From NCBI RefSeq assembly GCF_964228735.1, contig NZ_CAXRBQ010000158.1, positions 16,602-80,601 of the forward strand: 64,000 bases of DNA, read 5' to 3'. The DNA comes from Pontibacterium sp964228735. GTDB lineage: Bacteria > Pseudomonadota > Gammaproteobacteria > Pseudomonadales > Balneatricaceae. The notes beneath the pieces are model-generated. The model was not told where the DNA came from, did not search any database, and was given only the letters and a program-made list of their open reading frames with translations. A program made the position numbers and the translations under genes. Every line of letters starts with the position of its first letter. The stretch's first letter is position 1. Shown piece after piece: positions 1-7,577 of the stretch.

Positions 1-10
1 CTACATTCAT
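1..10 (-). CDS. pgpA: Possible start of phosphatidylglycerophosphatase A (partial, runs off the left edge)
   Basis: Only an ATG and two further codons lie inside the window, at 10 down to 1 on the minus strand. An AAGGA ribosome-binding site sits 6 bases upstream, overlapping the end of thiL. In many gammaproteobacteria pgpA directly follows or overlaps thiL, so the name comes purely from that conserved order. Nothing of the protein itself can be judged. Confidence 0.35.
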
Positions 11-12
11 GA

Positions 13-966
13 TTAATCCTTGGCAAAATGGTCATAACCGCCGCTACCGCTCGCCACCTGACCATCGATACGAATACCCGGTTCAGCACTGATCTGACCG
101 ATCACTGTCACCGGTTCGGGCAGTTTCTGGATAACGCCCCGTTCAACGGCTGGCAGCGTAAAGCACAACTCAAAATCTTCACCGCCGCTCAAAGCCCACT
201 GGCGCGCCTGCTCTAGACCGGCATAGGCTTCCAGCTGTGCAGAAACAGGCAACGCACTCAGCTCAAGATCCGCGCCAAAGGCGGAGTTTTCCAGCAGGTG
301 TCCCAGATCAGCCTGAACACCGTCTGAGATATCCACACAACTGGTTGCCAAACCACGCAGGGCCATACCGGTTTGCAGACGTGGGGTTGGTGCATAGAAA
401 CGTTGCTGGAGGTAACGCACCTGATCACTCTCAGTATCGTGCTTGAGCAGCGTTTCCAGACCACCACGGCTGTCACCCAGTGTGCCGGTGACACAGATCA
501 GATCACCAACCTGGGCACCACGGCGTTTCAAGGCCTTATCCACAGGCACAAAGCCATGCACCTGGGCAGACAGGCTCAGCGGCCCGCGGGTTGTGTCACC
601 ACCCACCAGACGGATATCCAGCTGCTTCGCAGTATTAATCAGGCTTACCGCGAACGGTTCCAGCCATTCTTCAGTGGCATCAGGTACTGTCAGTGCCAGG
701 GTAAACCAGGCAGGACGGGCGCCCATCGCAGCCAGGTCGCTGACAGACGCACCCAGCAGACGAGTGGCGAGATGCGCGGGCGGTGTGCCCGACAGAAAGT
801 GGGTACCCTCGACCAGGGTATCGATCGATACGGCCATCGCCTCACCGGGTTCCGGTAACAGCAATGCACAGTCGTCGCCGATCCCCAGCGCAACAGAGGC
901 ATCGGTAGATGCCTCTGCAAAGTAACGCCGGATCAGCTCGAACTCGCCGAGGGAGGAAGTGCTCAT
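13..966 (-). CDS. thiL: Thiamine-monophosphate kinase
   Basis: This cytoplasmic enzyme phosphorylates thiamine monophosphate to the cofactor thiamine diphosphate with ATP. The 317 residues match the usual ThiL length. The N-terminal GIGDDCALL, the following SIDTLVEGTHF and the GGDTTRG stretch are typical metal and ATP-binding segments of this AIR-synthase-like family; SGGEDFEL near the C terminus is also conserved. It is the last complete gene of a minus-strand run nusB-thiL, about 13 bases after nusB. This order is conserved in gammaproteobacteria and links thiamin and flavin metabolism. Confidence 0.96.
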   Translation of the reverse strand: MSTSSLGEFELIRRYFAEASTDASVALGIGDDCALLLPEPGEAMAVSIDTLVEGTHFLSGTPPAHLATRLLGASVSDLAAMGARPAWFTLALTVPDATEEWLEPFAVSLINTAKQLDIRLVGGDTTRGPLSLSAQVHGFVPVDKALKRRGAQVGDLICVTGTLGDSRGGLETLLKHDTESDQVRYLQQRFYAPTPRLQTGMALRGLATSCVDISDGVQADLGHLLENSAFGADLELSALPVSAQLEAYAGLEQARQWALSGGEDFELCFTLPAVERGVIQKLPEPVTVIGQISAEPGIRIDGQVASGSGGYDHFAKD

Positions 967-979
967 CGCGAACCCTTAC

Positions 980-1468
980 TTATCGGGAAGACCGGGCTTT
1001 CACCTCAGCCATACGTACACGCTGTGCCAGCTTGTCCAGCACGCCGTTTACGTAACGGTGACTTTCGGTTGCACCGAAGATCTTCGCCAGCTCAACACTC
1101 TCGTTGATCGCTACACGGTAAGGCACTTCCAGACGGTGGATCAGCTCGTACGAACCGATGCGCAGTACCGCCAGCTCAACCGGATCCAGATCGTCCAGTT
1201 CACGGTCCAGGAACGGCTTGAACTGTTCGTCCAGCTCACTCTTACGGCTGGCAACACCGGTCAGCAGTTCTGAGAACAGGCGCTTGTCGGTGTTACGCAT
1301 CTCCGCTTCGTTGTCCACACGGAACTGAGCGTCGATCTCGTTGACCGGTTGCCCGGCCATCTGCCACTGGTACAGCGCCTGCAGGGCAAAACTACGTGCC
1401 GCACGACGCTGTTCAGTCAGGGATACTTTTTTCTTTGGTTTAGGCGCAGTGTTGTCGCTCATCTGCAC
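980..1468 (-). CDS. nusB: Transcription antitermination factor NusB
   Basis: NusB binds boxA RNA with S10 (NusE) and helps antitermination of rRNA operons. The 162-residue helical protein has the family signature R-x-x-A-R-x-x-A-x-Q-A-L-Y-Q near its start and a conserved C-terminal segment with INESVELAK and VNGVLDKL. Two starts are possible: a GTG at 1468 with GAGG five bases upstream, directly abutting the ribH stop, or an ATG at 1462. The GTG is taken because of its spacing. The N terminus carries a short lysine-rich extension before the NusB fold. Confidence 0.95.
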   Translation of the reverse strand: MQMSDNTAPKPKKKVSLTEQRRAARSFALQALYQWQMAGQPVNEIDAQFRVDNEAEMRNTDKRLFSELLTGVASRKSELDEQFKPFLDRELDDLDPVELAVLRIGSYELIHRLEVPYRVAINESVELAKIFGATESHRYVNGVLDKLAQRVRMAEVKARSSR

Positions 1469-1942
1469 TCAGACCTCAAGTTTACGCAGCAGGCTAACCA
1501 TCTCCAGTGCGGAGAGGGCAGCTTCTTCGCCTTTGTTACCCATCTTGGTACCGGAACGCTCAACCGCCTGTTCGATGCTGTTTACAGTCAGGATGCCATT
1601 CGCAACCGGCAGGCTGTATTCCAGAGATACCTGTGCCACACCTTTGGACGCTTCACCGGACACGTACTCAAAGTGTGGCGTACCACCACGAATAACCGCA
1701 CCCAGTGCGATGATCGCATCGGCATCGCCCTGCGCAGCAACTTTTTTCACTGCCAGAGGGATCTCAAACGCACCCGGTACGCGGATTACGCGAATGTTGT
1801 CTTCATCTACACCGTGACGCTTCAGGGTGTCCATTGCGCCTTCCAGCAGGCTCTCAACTACGAATGCGTTGAAACGGCCAACTACGATCGCGTACTTGCC
1901 GTTGCCGCTGATAAAATCGCCTTCAAACGTTTTCACTGCCAT
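1469..1942 (-). CDS. ribH: 6,7-dimethyl-8-ribityllumazine synthase
   Basis: RibH condenses the ribityl-aminopyrimidine with 3,4-dihydroxy-2-butanone 4-phosphate to give lumazine, the penultimate step of riboflavin synthesis. It usually forms an icosahedral or pentameric assembly. The 157 residues contain the characteristic VVGRFNAFV start, VRVPGAFEIPLA, LGAVIRGGTPHFEYV and the C-terminal NKGEEAALSALEM. It lies between ribBA and nusB in a compact minus-strand operon, with only 14 bases to ribBA. Confidence 0.97.
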   Translation of the reverse strand: MAVKTFEGDFISGNGKYAIVVGRFNAFVVESLLEGAMDTLKRHGVDEDNIRVIRVPGAFEIPLAVKKVAAQGDADAIIALGAVIRGGTPHFEYVSGEASKGVAQVSLEYSLPVANGILTVNSIEQAVERSGTKMGNKGEEAALSALEMVSLLRKLEV

Positions 1943-1956
1943 GATTCTTATCCAGC

Positions 1957-3072
1957 TTACTCTTCACAAGGGATGTATTCTTCAATCTCCAGATCAAAAC
2001 CGGAGATCGCATTAAACTTCATCGGGGAGCTGAGCAGGCGCATTTTGCGCACGCCCAGATCACGCAGGATCTGAGAACCCGTACCCACCGTCAGGTAGGC
2101 ACCAGAGGAGCTCACATCCACTTTCGATTTCTTCTTACCGACCAGCACGCCTTCCAGCGCTTCACCCAGATCGATTCGCGTACCGGTGTCCAGCAGCAGC
2201 ACAACGCCGTTGCCCTCTTCGGCAACACGCTGCAGCGCTTTACGCACCGTCCATTTGCGCTCATCACCCTGCGCAGCACCCACGACATCACGCATCACTT
2301 CGTTACGGATGTGTACACGGACCATGGTTGGATTCTCCGGTTCCACGTCTCCCAGCGTCAGTGCCAGGTGGGTACAATCCTGAATCTCATCACGGTAGGT
2401 GATGTAGTTGAAATCGCCAAACTCAGTTGGCAATACACCTTCACTCTCGCGCGTAACCGTGTGTTCGTTGGTGGTGCGGTAGTGAATCAGATCCGCGATA
2501 GTGCCGATCTTCAGATTGTGCTTTTCCGCAAACTTTTCCAGATCTGGTCGACGCGCCATGGTGCCGTCTTCGTTCATGATCTCAACGATCACGGACGCTG
2601 GGGTCAGGCCTGCCAGACGGGACAGGTCGCAACCTGCTTCCGTGTGACCGGCACGGCTCAGAACACCACCTGGCTGTGCCATCAGCGGGAAGATGTGCCC
2701 CGGCTGAACAATATCTTCCGGCTGCACACTGTCTTTTACCGCCACACGCACGGTGTGCGCACGGTCAGCCGCGGAAATACCCGTAGTTACACCCGTTGCC
2801 GCTTCGATGGACAGGGTGAAGTTGGTGGAGAACTGTGCGCCGTTGCTCTGAACCATCAGAGGTAATTTCAGCTTTTCACAGTGCTCACGGGTCAGTGTCA
2901 GACAGATCAGACCACGCGCGTGGGTTGCCATGAAGTTGATATCGTCCGGGCGCACCATTTCGGCCGCGATCACCAGATCACCTTCATTCTCACGATCTTC
3001 GTCGTCCATCAGGATAACCATTTTGCCCTGACGGATATCGTCGATAATTTCCTGAGTTGTATTCAGTTTCAT
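1957..3072 (-). CDS. ribB: 3,4-dihydroxy-2-butanone 4-phosphate synthase fused to a degenerate GTP cyclohydrolase II-like domain
   Basis: The N-terminal ~200 residues are a complete RibB domain: DDEDRENEGDL, the acidic metal loop, and the AGHTEAGCDLSRLAG segment. It converts ribulose 5-phosphate to the four-carbon precursor of lumazine. The C-terminal ~165 residues align in layout with GTP cyclohydrolase II, but the zinc-binding C-x10-C-x-C signature is absent (HIRNEV replaces H-S-E-C, and no CDC follows). The protein should therefore act only as RibB, like the hybrid RibBX forms known in Pseudomonas and Vibrio. A separate ribA must exist elsewhere. It is 371 residues long and sits between ribE and ribH. 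Confidence 0.93.
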   Translation of the reverse strand: MKLNTTQEIIDDIRQGKMVILMDDEDRENEGDLVIAAEMVRPDDINFMATHARGLICLTLTREHCEKLKLPLMVQSNGAQFSTNFTLSIEAATGVTTGISAADRAHTVRVAVKDSVQPEDIVQPGHIFPLMAQPGGVLSRAGHTEAGCDLSRLAGLTPASVIVEIMNEDGTMARRPDLEKFAEKHNLKIGTIADLIHYRTTNEHTVTRESEGVLPTEFGDFNYITYRDEIQDCTHLALTLGDVEPENPTMVRVHIRNEVMRDVVGAAQGDERKWTVRKALQRVAEEGNGVVLLLDTGTRIDLGEALEGVLVGKKKSKVDVSSSGAYLTVGTGSQILRDLGVRKMRLLSSPMKFNAISGFDLEIEEYIPCEE

Positions 3073-3082
3073 TGCTCTAGTC

Positions 3083-3769
3083 TCATCCGCCTCTGCGGTT
3101 TGTAAATCCGAATTCTGCCAACTTATCCAGTGTCAGGCCGCCACTGCTTTCCTGGGACTCTTCCTCAGGTTCTGCGCTGCGGTAGCCCAGCATACGTTCC
3201 AGGTAGCGAGCAATAATGTCCACTTCCAGGTGCACCTGCCGACCCGGTACGTAGTGATCGATAATGGTTTCCTGCACGGTGTGCGGGACAATGTTCAGCT
3301 CGAACAGGTCGCCGTTCACTGCGTTTACGGTCAGGCTGGTGCCGTCCACGGTGATTGAACCCTTACCTGCAATATAACGCCCCAACGCTGCTGGTGCTTT
3401 GATAGTAAAACGCACCGAACGGGCATCGTCGCGGCGATCGACCACTTCACCCAGGCCGTCCACGTGGCCGGTCACAATGTGGCCACCCAGTCGGCTGGTT
3501 GGCATCAACGCCTTTTCCAGGTTCACCTTCTCGCCTACGGCCAGCGATGGAAAGCGGGTATGGGTCAGGGTTTCACGGGATACATCAGCCCAGAAACCGT
3601 CACTCGGCAGATCGATTGCGGTCAGGCAGACACCGTTCACGGCAATACTGTCACCCAGTTTCACATCCGCCAGCTCCAGATCACCGGTACGGATATAAAG
3701 CTGAAGGTCGCCCTGCTGCTCTTCCACAGCGGCGATCGTACCTACAGCTTCAACAATTCCAGTAAACAT
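3083..3769 (-). CDS. ribE: Riboflavin synthase, alpha subunit
   Basis: The enzyme dismutates two lumazine molecules to riboflavin. The 228 residues consist of two homologous beta-barrel halves. The first starts MFTGIVEAVG and has SIAVNGVCLT; the second starts near residue 90 with SRLGGHIVTGHVDG and has SITVDGTSLT. The tail beyond about residue 200 is rich in Glu and Ser and longer than in many homologues. The start codon overlaps the ribD stop by one base, which implies translational coupling. It is named ribC in Escherichia coli. Confidence 0.97.
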   Translation of the reverse strand: MFTGIVEAVGTIAAVEEQQGDLQLYIRTGDLELADVKLGDSIAVNGVCLTAIDLPSDGFWADVSRETLTHTRFPSLAVGEKVNLEKALMPTSRLGGHIVTGHVDGLGEVVDRRDDARSVRFTIKAPAALGRYIAGKGSITVDGTSLTVNAVNGDLFELNIVPHTVQETIIDHYVPGRQVHLEVDIIARYLERMLGYRSAEPEEESQESSGGLTLDKLAEFGFTNRRGG

Positions 3770-4914
3770 TAATTACTCTCGTTACTCTCAGCCAACACCG
3801 GGCGCAAGGTTAGTTTCAGATCATCGCCCAGCATCCGGCTGTCCAGCAGTTGCATGCGAATCTGCTGCGCCATCTGTGTATAAGGTAGTTCATACATCGG
3901 TCGGGCATCGGAACCCATCAGGGTCATCGCCTGATAGACCACCAGCTCATCGACCACTCCGGCACTGATAAATGCGCCGGCCAACGTTGCACCGGTTTCC
4001 ACCAACAACTCGTTACACTGTTCTGCACTTGCCAGATATCGCAGCAGCTTTGTAACGGATACACGCCCATTTTCAGCGTCGAAGCGAATCACTTCAGCAC
4101 CTGCAGTTTCCAGCTGCGCCGTTCTCTCCGCATCATCACTCAGGGTGGCAATCAGCGTACGTCCTGGTTGCGTCAGGATTTTAGCCTGCAGCGGCATACG
4201 GAGTTGACTGTCCATCACCACACGCAGTGGCTGTTTCTCGGTCACCAGTGCCGCGTTGTCCAATTGCAGCTCTTGTTCGCGTACCGTCAGCGACGAATCG
4301 TCGTGCAGGATGGAATCCACACCGGTCACGATGACGGAGCTCTGCGCACGTAAGCGCTGTACATCACTGCGTGCAGCAGGTCCGGTGATCCACTGGGACT
4401 CACCGCTCTGCATGGCTGTACGACCGTCCAGGCTGCTGGCGGTTTTGACACGCACATAGGGCAAGCCCTGCTCCATGCGTTTGATAAAACCCGGATTCAG
4501 CAGCTTGGCTTCGGCTTCCAGCAAACCATGGGAGGCGTCGATTCCGGCATCCTGCAAAATACGGATACCACGCCCGGCCACCCGTGGGTTCGGATCAACC
4601 ATTGCTGATACAACCCGTGCAACGCCTGCGCCTTTTAACGCCTCTGCACACGGCGGTGTCTTGCCGAAGTGGCTGCACGGTTCCAGGGTGACGTACGCCG
4701 TCGCGCCACGGGCCTGATCTCCAGCCATGCGCAAGGCATTCACTTCGGCGTGCCCTTCTCCGGCCCGCACGTGATAGCCCTCACCCACCAGCTCGTCATC
4801 ACGTACGATGACACAACCTACACGCGGATTAGGTTGGGTGGTGTAACGCCCCTGATCAGCGAGCTGAATCGCCCGTGCCATCCAGCGGCGGTCAGCTACG
4901 GAAAATGTGCTCAC
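3769..4914 (-). CDS. ribD: Bifunctional diaminohydroxyphosphoribosylaminopyrimidine deaminase / uracil reductase
   Basis: RibD carries out the second and third steps of riboflavin synthesis. Residues 1-145 form the cytidine-deaminase-like zinc domain: H55-A-E57 and cysteines 80 and 89 in PCSHFGKTPPC. From about 150 on is the DHFR-like, NADPH-dependent reductase domain, with VRVKTASSLDGRTA and the ITGPAAR segment. At 381 residues the length is normal. Its ATG overlaps the nrdR stop (ATGA at 4914-4911) and its stop overlaps the ribE start, so nrdR-ribD-ribE are coupled. Confidence 0.97.
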   Translation of the reverse strand: MSTFSVADRRWMARAIQLADQGRYTTQPNPRVGCVIVRDDELVGEGYHVRAGEGHAEVNALRMAGDQARGATAYVTLEPCSHFGKTPPCAEALKGAGVARVVSAMVDPNPRVAGRGIRILQDAGIDASHGLLEAEAKLLNPGFIKRMEQGLPYVRVKTASSLDGRTAMQSGESQWITGPAARSDVQRLRAQSSVIVTGVDSILHDDSSLTVREQELQLDNAALVTEKQPLRVVMDSQLRMPLQAKILTQPGRTLIATLSDDAERTAQLETAGAEVIRFDAENGRVSVTKLLRYLASAEQCNELLVETGATLAGAFISAGVVDELVVYQAMTLMGSDARPMYELPYTQMAQQIRMQLLDSRMLGDDLKLTLRPVLAESNESN

Positions 4915-5387
4915 CCTTTATCCCCTGCCACGTCCTGATCAGCAGACAGGCGATCGATCTCTTCTTTAAACTCGTTAATGTCCTGGAAGCTGCGATACAC
5001 GGACGCAAAACGTACGTACGCCACCTCATCCAGCTTGCGCAGCTCAGACATCACCTCCTCACCCACCTGACGCGATGGCAGCTCACGCTCACCGGTTGCA
5101 CGTAAACGGTGCTTGATCCGGTTGATGGACGCTTCAAACTCTTCCATGGAAACGGGACGTTTTTCCAGCGCGCGGTGAATACCGGCGCGAAGCTTGTCTT
5201 CATCAAATGGCTGGCGGGAGCCGTCGGCCTTGATCAGGCGCGGCATCAGCAGTTCGGCGGCTTCGTAGGTGGTAAATCGCTCGTGACAGTGGGTGCATTC
5301 GCGACGACGGCGGACCTGCTGGCCTTCAGCAACCAGACGGGAATCCACAACCTTGGTTTCGTTCGCAGCACAAAATGGACAATGCAT
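4911..5387 (-). CDS. nrdR: Transcriptional repressor NrdR
   Basis: NrdR represses ribonucleotide reductase genes when dATP is high. The 158 residues contain an N-terminal zinc ribbon (C3, C6, C31, C34) with the basic R-R-R-R-E-C stretch that contacts DNA, followed by an ATP-cone domain (VIKADG-like LIKADGSRQPFDEDKL). It heads the riboflavin operon, as in many proteobacteria. No NrdR-box pair was identified nearby, and no ribonucleotide reductase gene lies in the window. Confidence 0.97.
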   Translation of the reverse strand: MHCPFCAANETKVVDSRLVAEGQQVRRRRECTHCHERFTTYEAAELLMPRLIKADGSRQPFDEDKLRAGIHRALEKRPVSMEEFEASINRIKHRLRATGERELPSRQVGEEVMSELRKLDEVAYVRFASVYRSFQDINEFKEEIDRLSADQDVAGDKG

Positions 5388-5463
5388 GGCCGTTTCCTGT
5401 CAAAAAAGAGCGAAAGAGCAGACAACAAAAGCGATAAAACGGTTATCTACCCACAAATAAAAA

Positions 5464-5483
5464 GGGCGACCTATTGGCCGCCC
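5464..5483 (-). terminator. Rho-independent terminator after glyA
   Basis: On the minus strand an 8-bp stem with one mismatch (5476-5483 against 5464-5471) and a 4-base loop is followed by TTTTTATTT. It sits 25 bases past the glyA stop and before nrdR. Confidence 0.8.
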
Positions 5484-5507
5484 CCGGATTGTACAGGCTT
5501 TCCGGTA

Positions 5508-6764
5508 TTACTTGTAGACCGGGTAACGTGCACACAGGTCTTTCACCTGCTCTTTAACCTTGGCGATAGTCTCTTCGTTGTTGATATCTTCCAGGACATC
5601 GCAGATCCAGTTCGTCAGCTGAACAGACTCTTCCTCTTTGAAACCACGACGAGTGATTGCAGGGGAGCCGATACGCAGGCCGGAAGTCACAAACGGAGAA
5701 CGTGGGTCGTTTGGTACGGAGTTCTTGTTCACGGTGATGTTGGCACGGCCCAGGGCTGCGTCAGCATCTTTACCAGTGATATCCTTGTCGATCAGGTCAA
5801 CCAGGAACAGGTGATCGTCGGTACCGCCGGATACAATGTTGATACCACGCGCGATGAAGGTTTCAGCCATCGCCTGTGCGTTCTTAACAACCTGTGCCTG
5901 GTACGCTTTCCACTCATCTTCCAGTGCTTCTTTGAAGCACACAGCTTTCGCCGCGATGATGTGCATCAGCGGGCCGCCCTGAGATTCAGGGAATACAGCG
6001 AAGTTCAGTTTCTTCTGCAGATCTTCGTCAGCGTTAGCAGACACGATCAGACCACCACGTGGGCCGCCCAGTGTTTTGTGGGTAGTGGTGGTTACAACAT
6101 CCGCGAATGGCAGTGGGCTTGGGTATACGCCTGCAGCAATCAGACCCGCGATGTGCGCCATGTCTACAAACAGGTATGCGCCTACTTTATCCGCGATGTC
6201 ACGGAAACACTGCCAGTCAACCACACGGGAGTAAGCTGAGAAGCCCGCTACGATCATTTTAGGCTTGTGCTCTTCAGCCAGACGCTCAACTTCCGCGTAA
6301 TCGATCTCACCGGTTTCCGGGTTCAGACCGTACTGTACCGCGTTGTAGATACGACCGGAGAAAGACACGCTTGCACCGTGGGTCAGGTGACCACCGTGTG
6401 CCAGGCTCATACCCAGAACAGTGTCGCCCGGCTGGCACAGCGCCATGTAAACAGCGGCGTTTGCCTGAGAACCGGAATGTGGCTGTACGTTTGCGTAGGT
6501 CGCACCGAACAGTTCACATGCACGGTCGATAGCCAGCTGTTCAACTACGTCAACGTACTCACAACCACCGTAGTAACGCTTGTTCGGGTAACCTTCAGCG
6601 TATTTGTTAGTCAGTACGGAACCCTGCGCTTCCATTACGCGTGGGCTGGTGTAGTTTTCGGAAGCGATAAGCTCGATGTGCTCTTCCTGACGTGTAGCCT
6701 CTGACTGCATTGCAGCGTACAGGTCAGCATCAAAATCAGCGATCGACATATCTTTGCTAAACAT
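5508..6764 (-). CDS. glyA: Serine hydroxymethyltransferase
   Basis: This PLP enzyme interconverts serine and glycine and feeds one-carbon units into tetrahydrofolate. It is 418 residues, the usual size. Diagnostic stretches are IELIASENYTSP, NKYAEGYPNKRYYGGCE, VQPHSGSQAN and the PLP-lysine motif VTTTTHKTLGGPRGG near residue 230. It precedes nrdR and the rib genes but is separated from them by a good terminator, so it is probably its own transcription unit. A perfect TATAAT lies about 115 bases upstream of its ATG. Confidence 0.98.
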   Translation of the reverse strand: MFSKDMSIADFDADLYAAMQSEATRQEEHIELIASENYTSPRVMEAQGSVLTNKYAEGYPNKRYYGGCEYVDVVEQLAIDRACELFGATYANVQPHSGSQANAAVYMALCQPGDTVLGMSLAHGGHLTHGASVSFSGRIYNAVQYGLNPETGEIDYAEVERLAEEHKPKMIVAGFSAYSRVVDWQCFRDIADKVGAYLFVDMAHIAGLIAAGVYPSPLPFADVVTTTTHKTLGGPRGGLIVSANADEDLQKKLNFAVFPESQGGPLMHIIAAKAVCFKEALEDEWKAYQAQVVKNAQAMAETFIARGINIVSGGTDDHLFLVDLIDKDITGKDADAALGRANITVNKNSVPNDPRSPFVTSGLRIGSPAITRRGFKEEESVQLTNWICDVLEDINNEETIAKVKEQVKDLCARYPVYK

Positions 6765-6876
6765 GGTGTGGCGGTCCCCTAAGGTAGGTATAGAAGTGTC
6801 CAGGTTGGGGCGACTGTGCAGTTGTCGGCTACCGGCTTGACCGGGTCAACCTGATACAGCTTTTTAGAAAACGCGC

Positions 6877-6882
6877 ATTATA
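6877..6882 (-). promoter_or_regulatory. Probable glyA promoter (-10 element)
   Basis: The minus strand reads TATAATGCGCG, a consensus -10 with a GC-rich discriminator of the kind often linked to stringent control. The -35 position (GTGATG at 17 bases) is poor. The leader of over 100 bases would leave room for regulation, but no riboswitch fold was recognised. Confidence 0.5.
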
Positions 6883-6947
6883 CCTGAATGCGACATTTGC
6901 ATCACTTGAAACGACCTCAAAAATTCTTCAGTGGGATTCATATACAA

Positions 6948-6974
6948 AAAGCCCCACAACGGGTGCAGGGCTTT
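6948..6974 (-). terminator. Rho-independent terminator after the hsp20 gene
   Basis: AAAGCCC (6948-6954) pairs with GGGCTTT (6968-6974), and on the minus strand a T-rich run follows. It begins 22 bases past the heat-shock gene stop. Confidence 0.8.
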
Positions 6975-6996
6975 AAGCAACAGAAACGATTTAGGG

Positions 6997-7410
6997 TTAT
7001 TCAATACGGATATGGGTGCTTTCAGGTGGCTGCTGTTCCAGCTTTGGCAGGTCCAGTGACAACACGCCGTTCTCAAAGCTTGCCTTGATTGAAGCTGGAT
7101 CAATGTCACGTCCCACAGACATGGAGCGACTGTAGCGCCCTACATGACGTTCACGCCGAATCACCTTGCCTTCCTTCTCTTCCGACTCCTCCTTGTGGGT
7201 TTCCGCAGTCACGCTTAAGACACCATTATTCAGCGTTACCTTGATGTCGTCCTTTTCCACACCCGGCAGGTCCGCTTTGATGTGATACCCCTTGCTGTCT
7301 TCCTTCACATCAATGGCAGGCATCATCTCGCCGCTACCACGACGCCCGCGGAAAAAATCACCGAAAAACGCATCATCAAACAGGCTGTTAAAAGGAGCCA
7401 GTTCTTTCAT
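6997..7410 (-). CDS. Small heat-shock protein, Hsp20/alpha-crystallin family
   Basis: This 137-residue ATP-independent holdase should bind unfolding proteins in the cytoplasm. Residues 28-130 form an alpha-crystallin domain (PAIDVKEDSKGYHIKADLPGV, IKVTLNNGVLSVTAE, FENGVLSLDLPK), with a C-terminal I-R-I of the I-x-I type that docks into a neighbouring subunit. The N-terminal arm is short and Phe-rich. It is more like the class of Hsp20 found in many proteobacteria than like IbpA/B. A GGAGG sits 7-8 bases before the ATG. No convincing sigma-32 promoter was seen. Confidence 0.93.
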   Translation of the reverse strand: MKELAPFNSLFDDAFFGDFFRGRRGSGEMMPAIDVKEDSKGYHIKADLPGVEKDDIKVTLNNGVLSVTAETHKEESEEKEGKVIRRERHVGRYSRSMSVGRDIDPASIKASFENGVLSLDLPKLEQQPPESTHIRIE

Positions 7411-7496
7411 CTGAGGTTCCTCCGAACTATCTGGTTATTAATTGACCACTTCTGTTATGAGCATAGTTCGCAAGGAAAATCGTGCCATCGGCATAT

Positions 7497-7525
7497 TTGA
7501 CCGGTATCAAGTTGGCGTTTAATAG
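7497..7525 (+). promoter_or_regulatory. Possible ettA promoter
   Basis: TTGACC at 7497-7502 is followed, after 17 bases, by TAATAG at 7520-7525, about 50 bases before the ettA ATG. The -35 is good and the -10 only partial. Confidence 0.35.
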
Positions 7526-7577
7526 CCGCAATCGTTTAAAATTCCCGCATCTTGATTCACTGACAGGTTCTGAGCGA

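Noticed and set aside
2000..5500. FMN riboswitch in the riboflavin operon
   Set aside because: Genes in the cluster overlap or are spaced by a few bases, leaving no room for an RFN element. In gammaproteobacteria it usually precedes a stand-alone ribB elsewhere.
7411..7500. Sigma-32 heat-shock promoter before hsp20
   Set aside because: A CTTGCGAA stretch vaguely resembles a -35 but no CCCCAT-type -10 follows at suitable distance.
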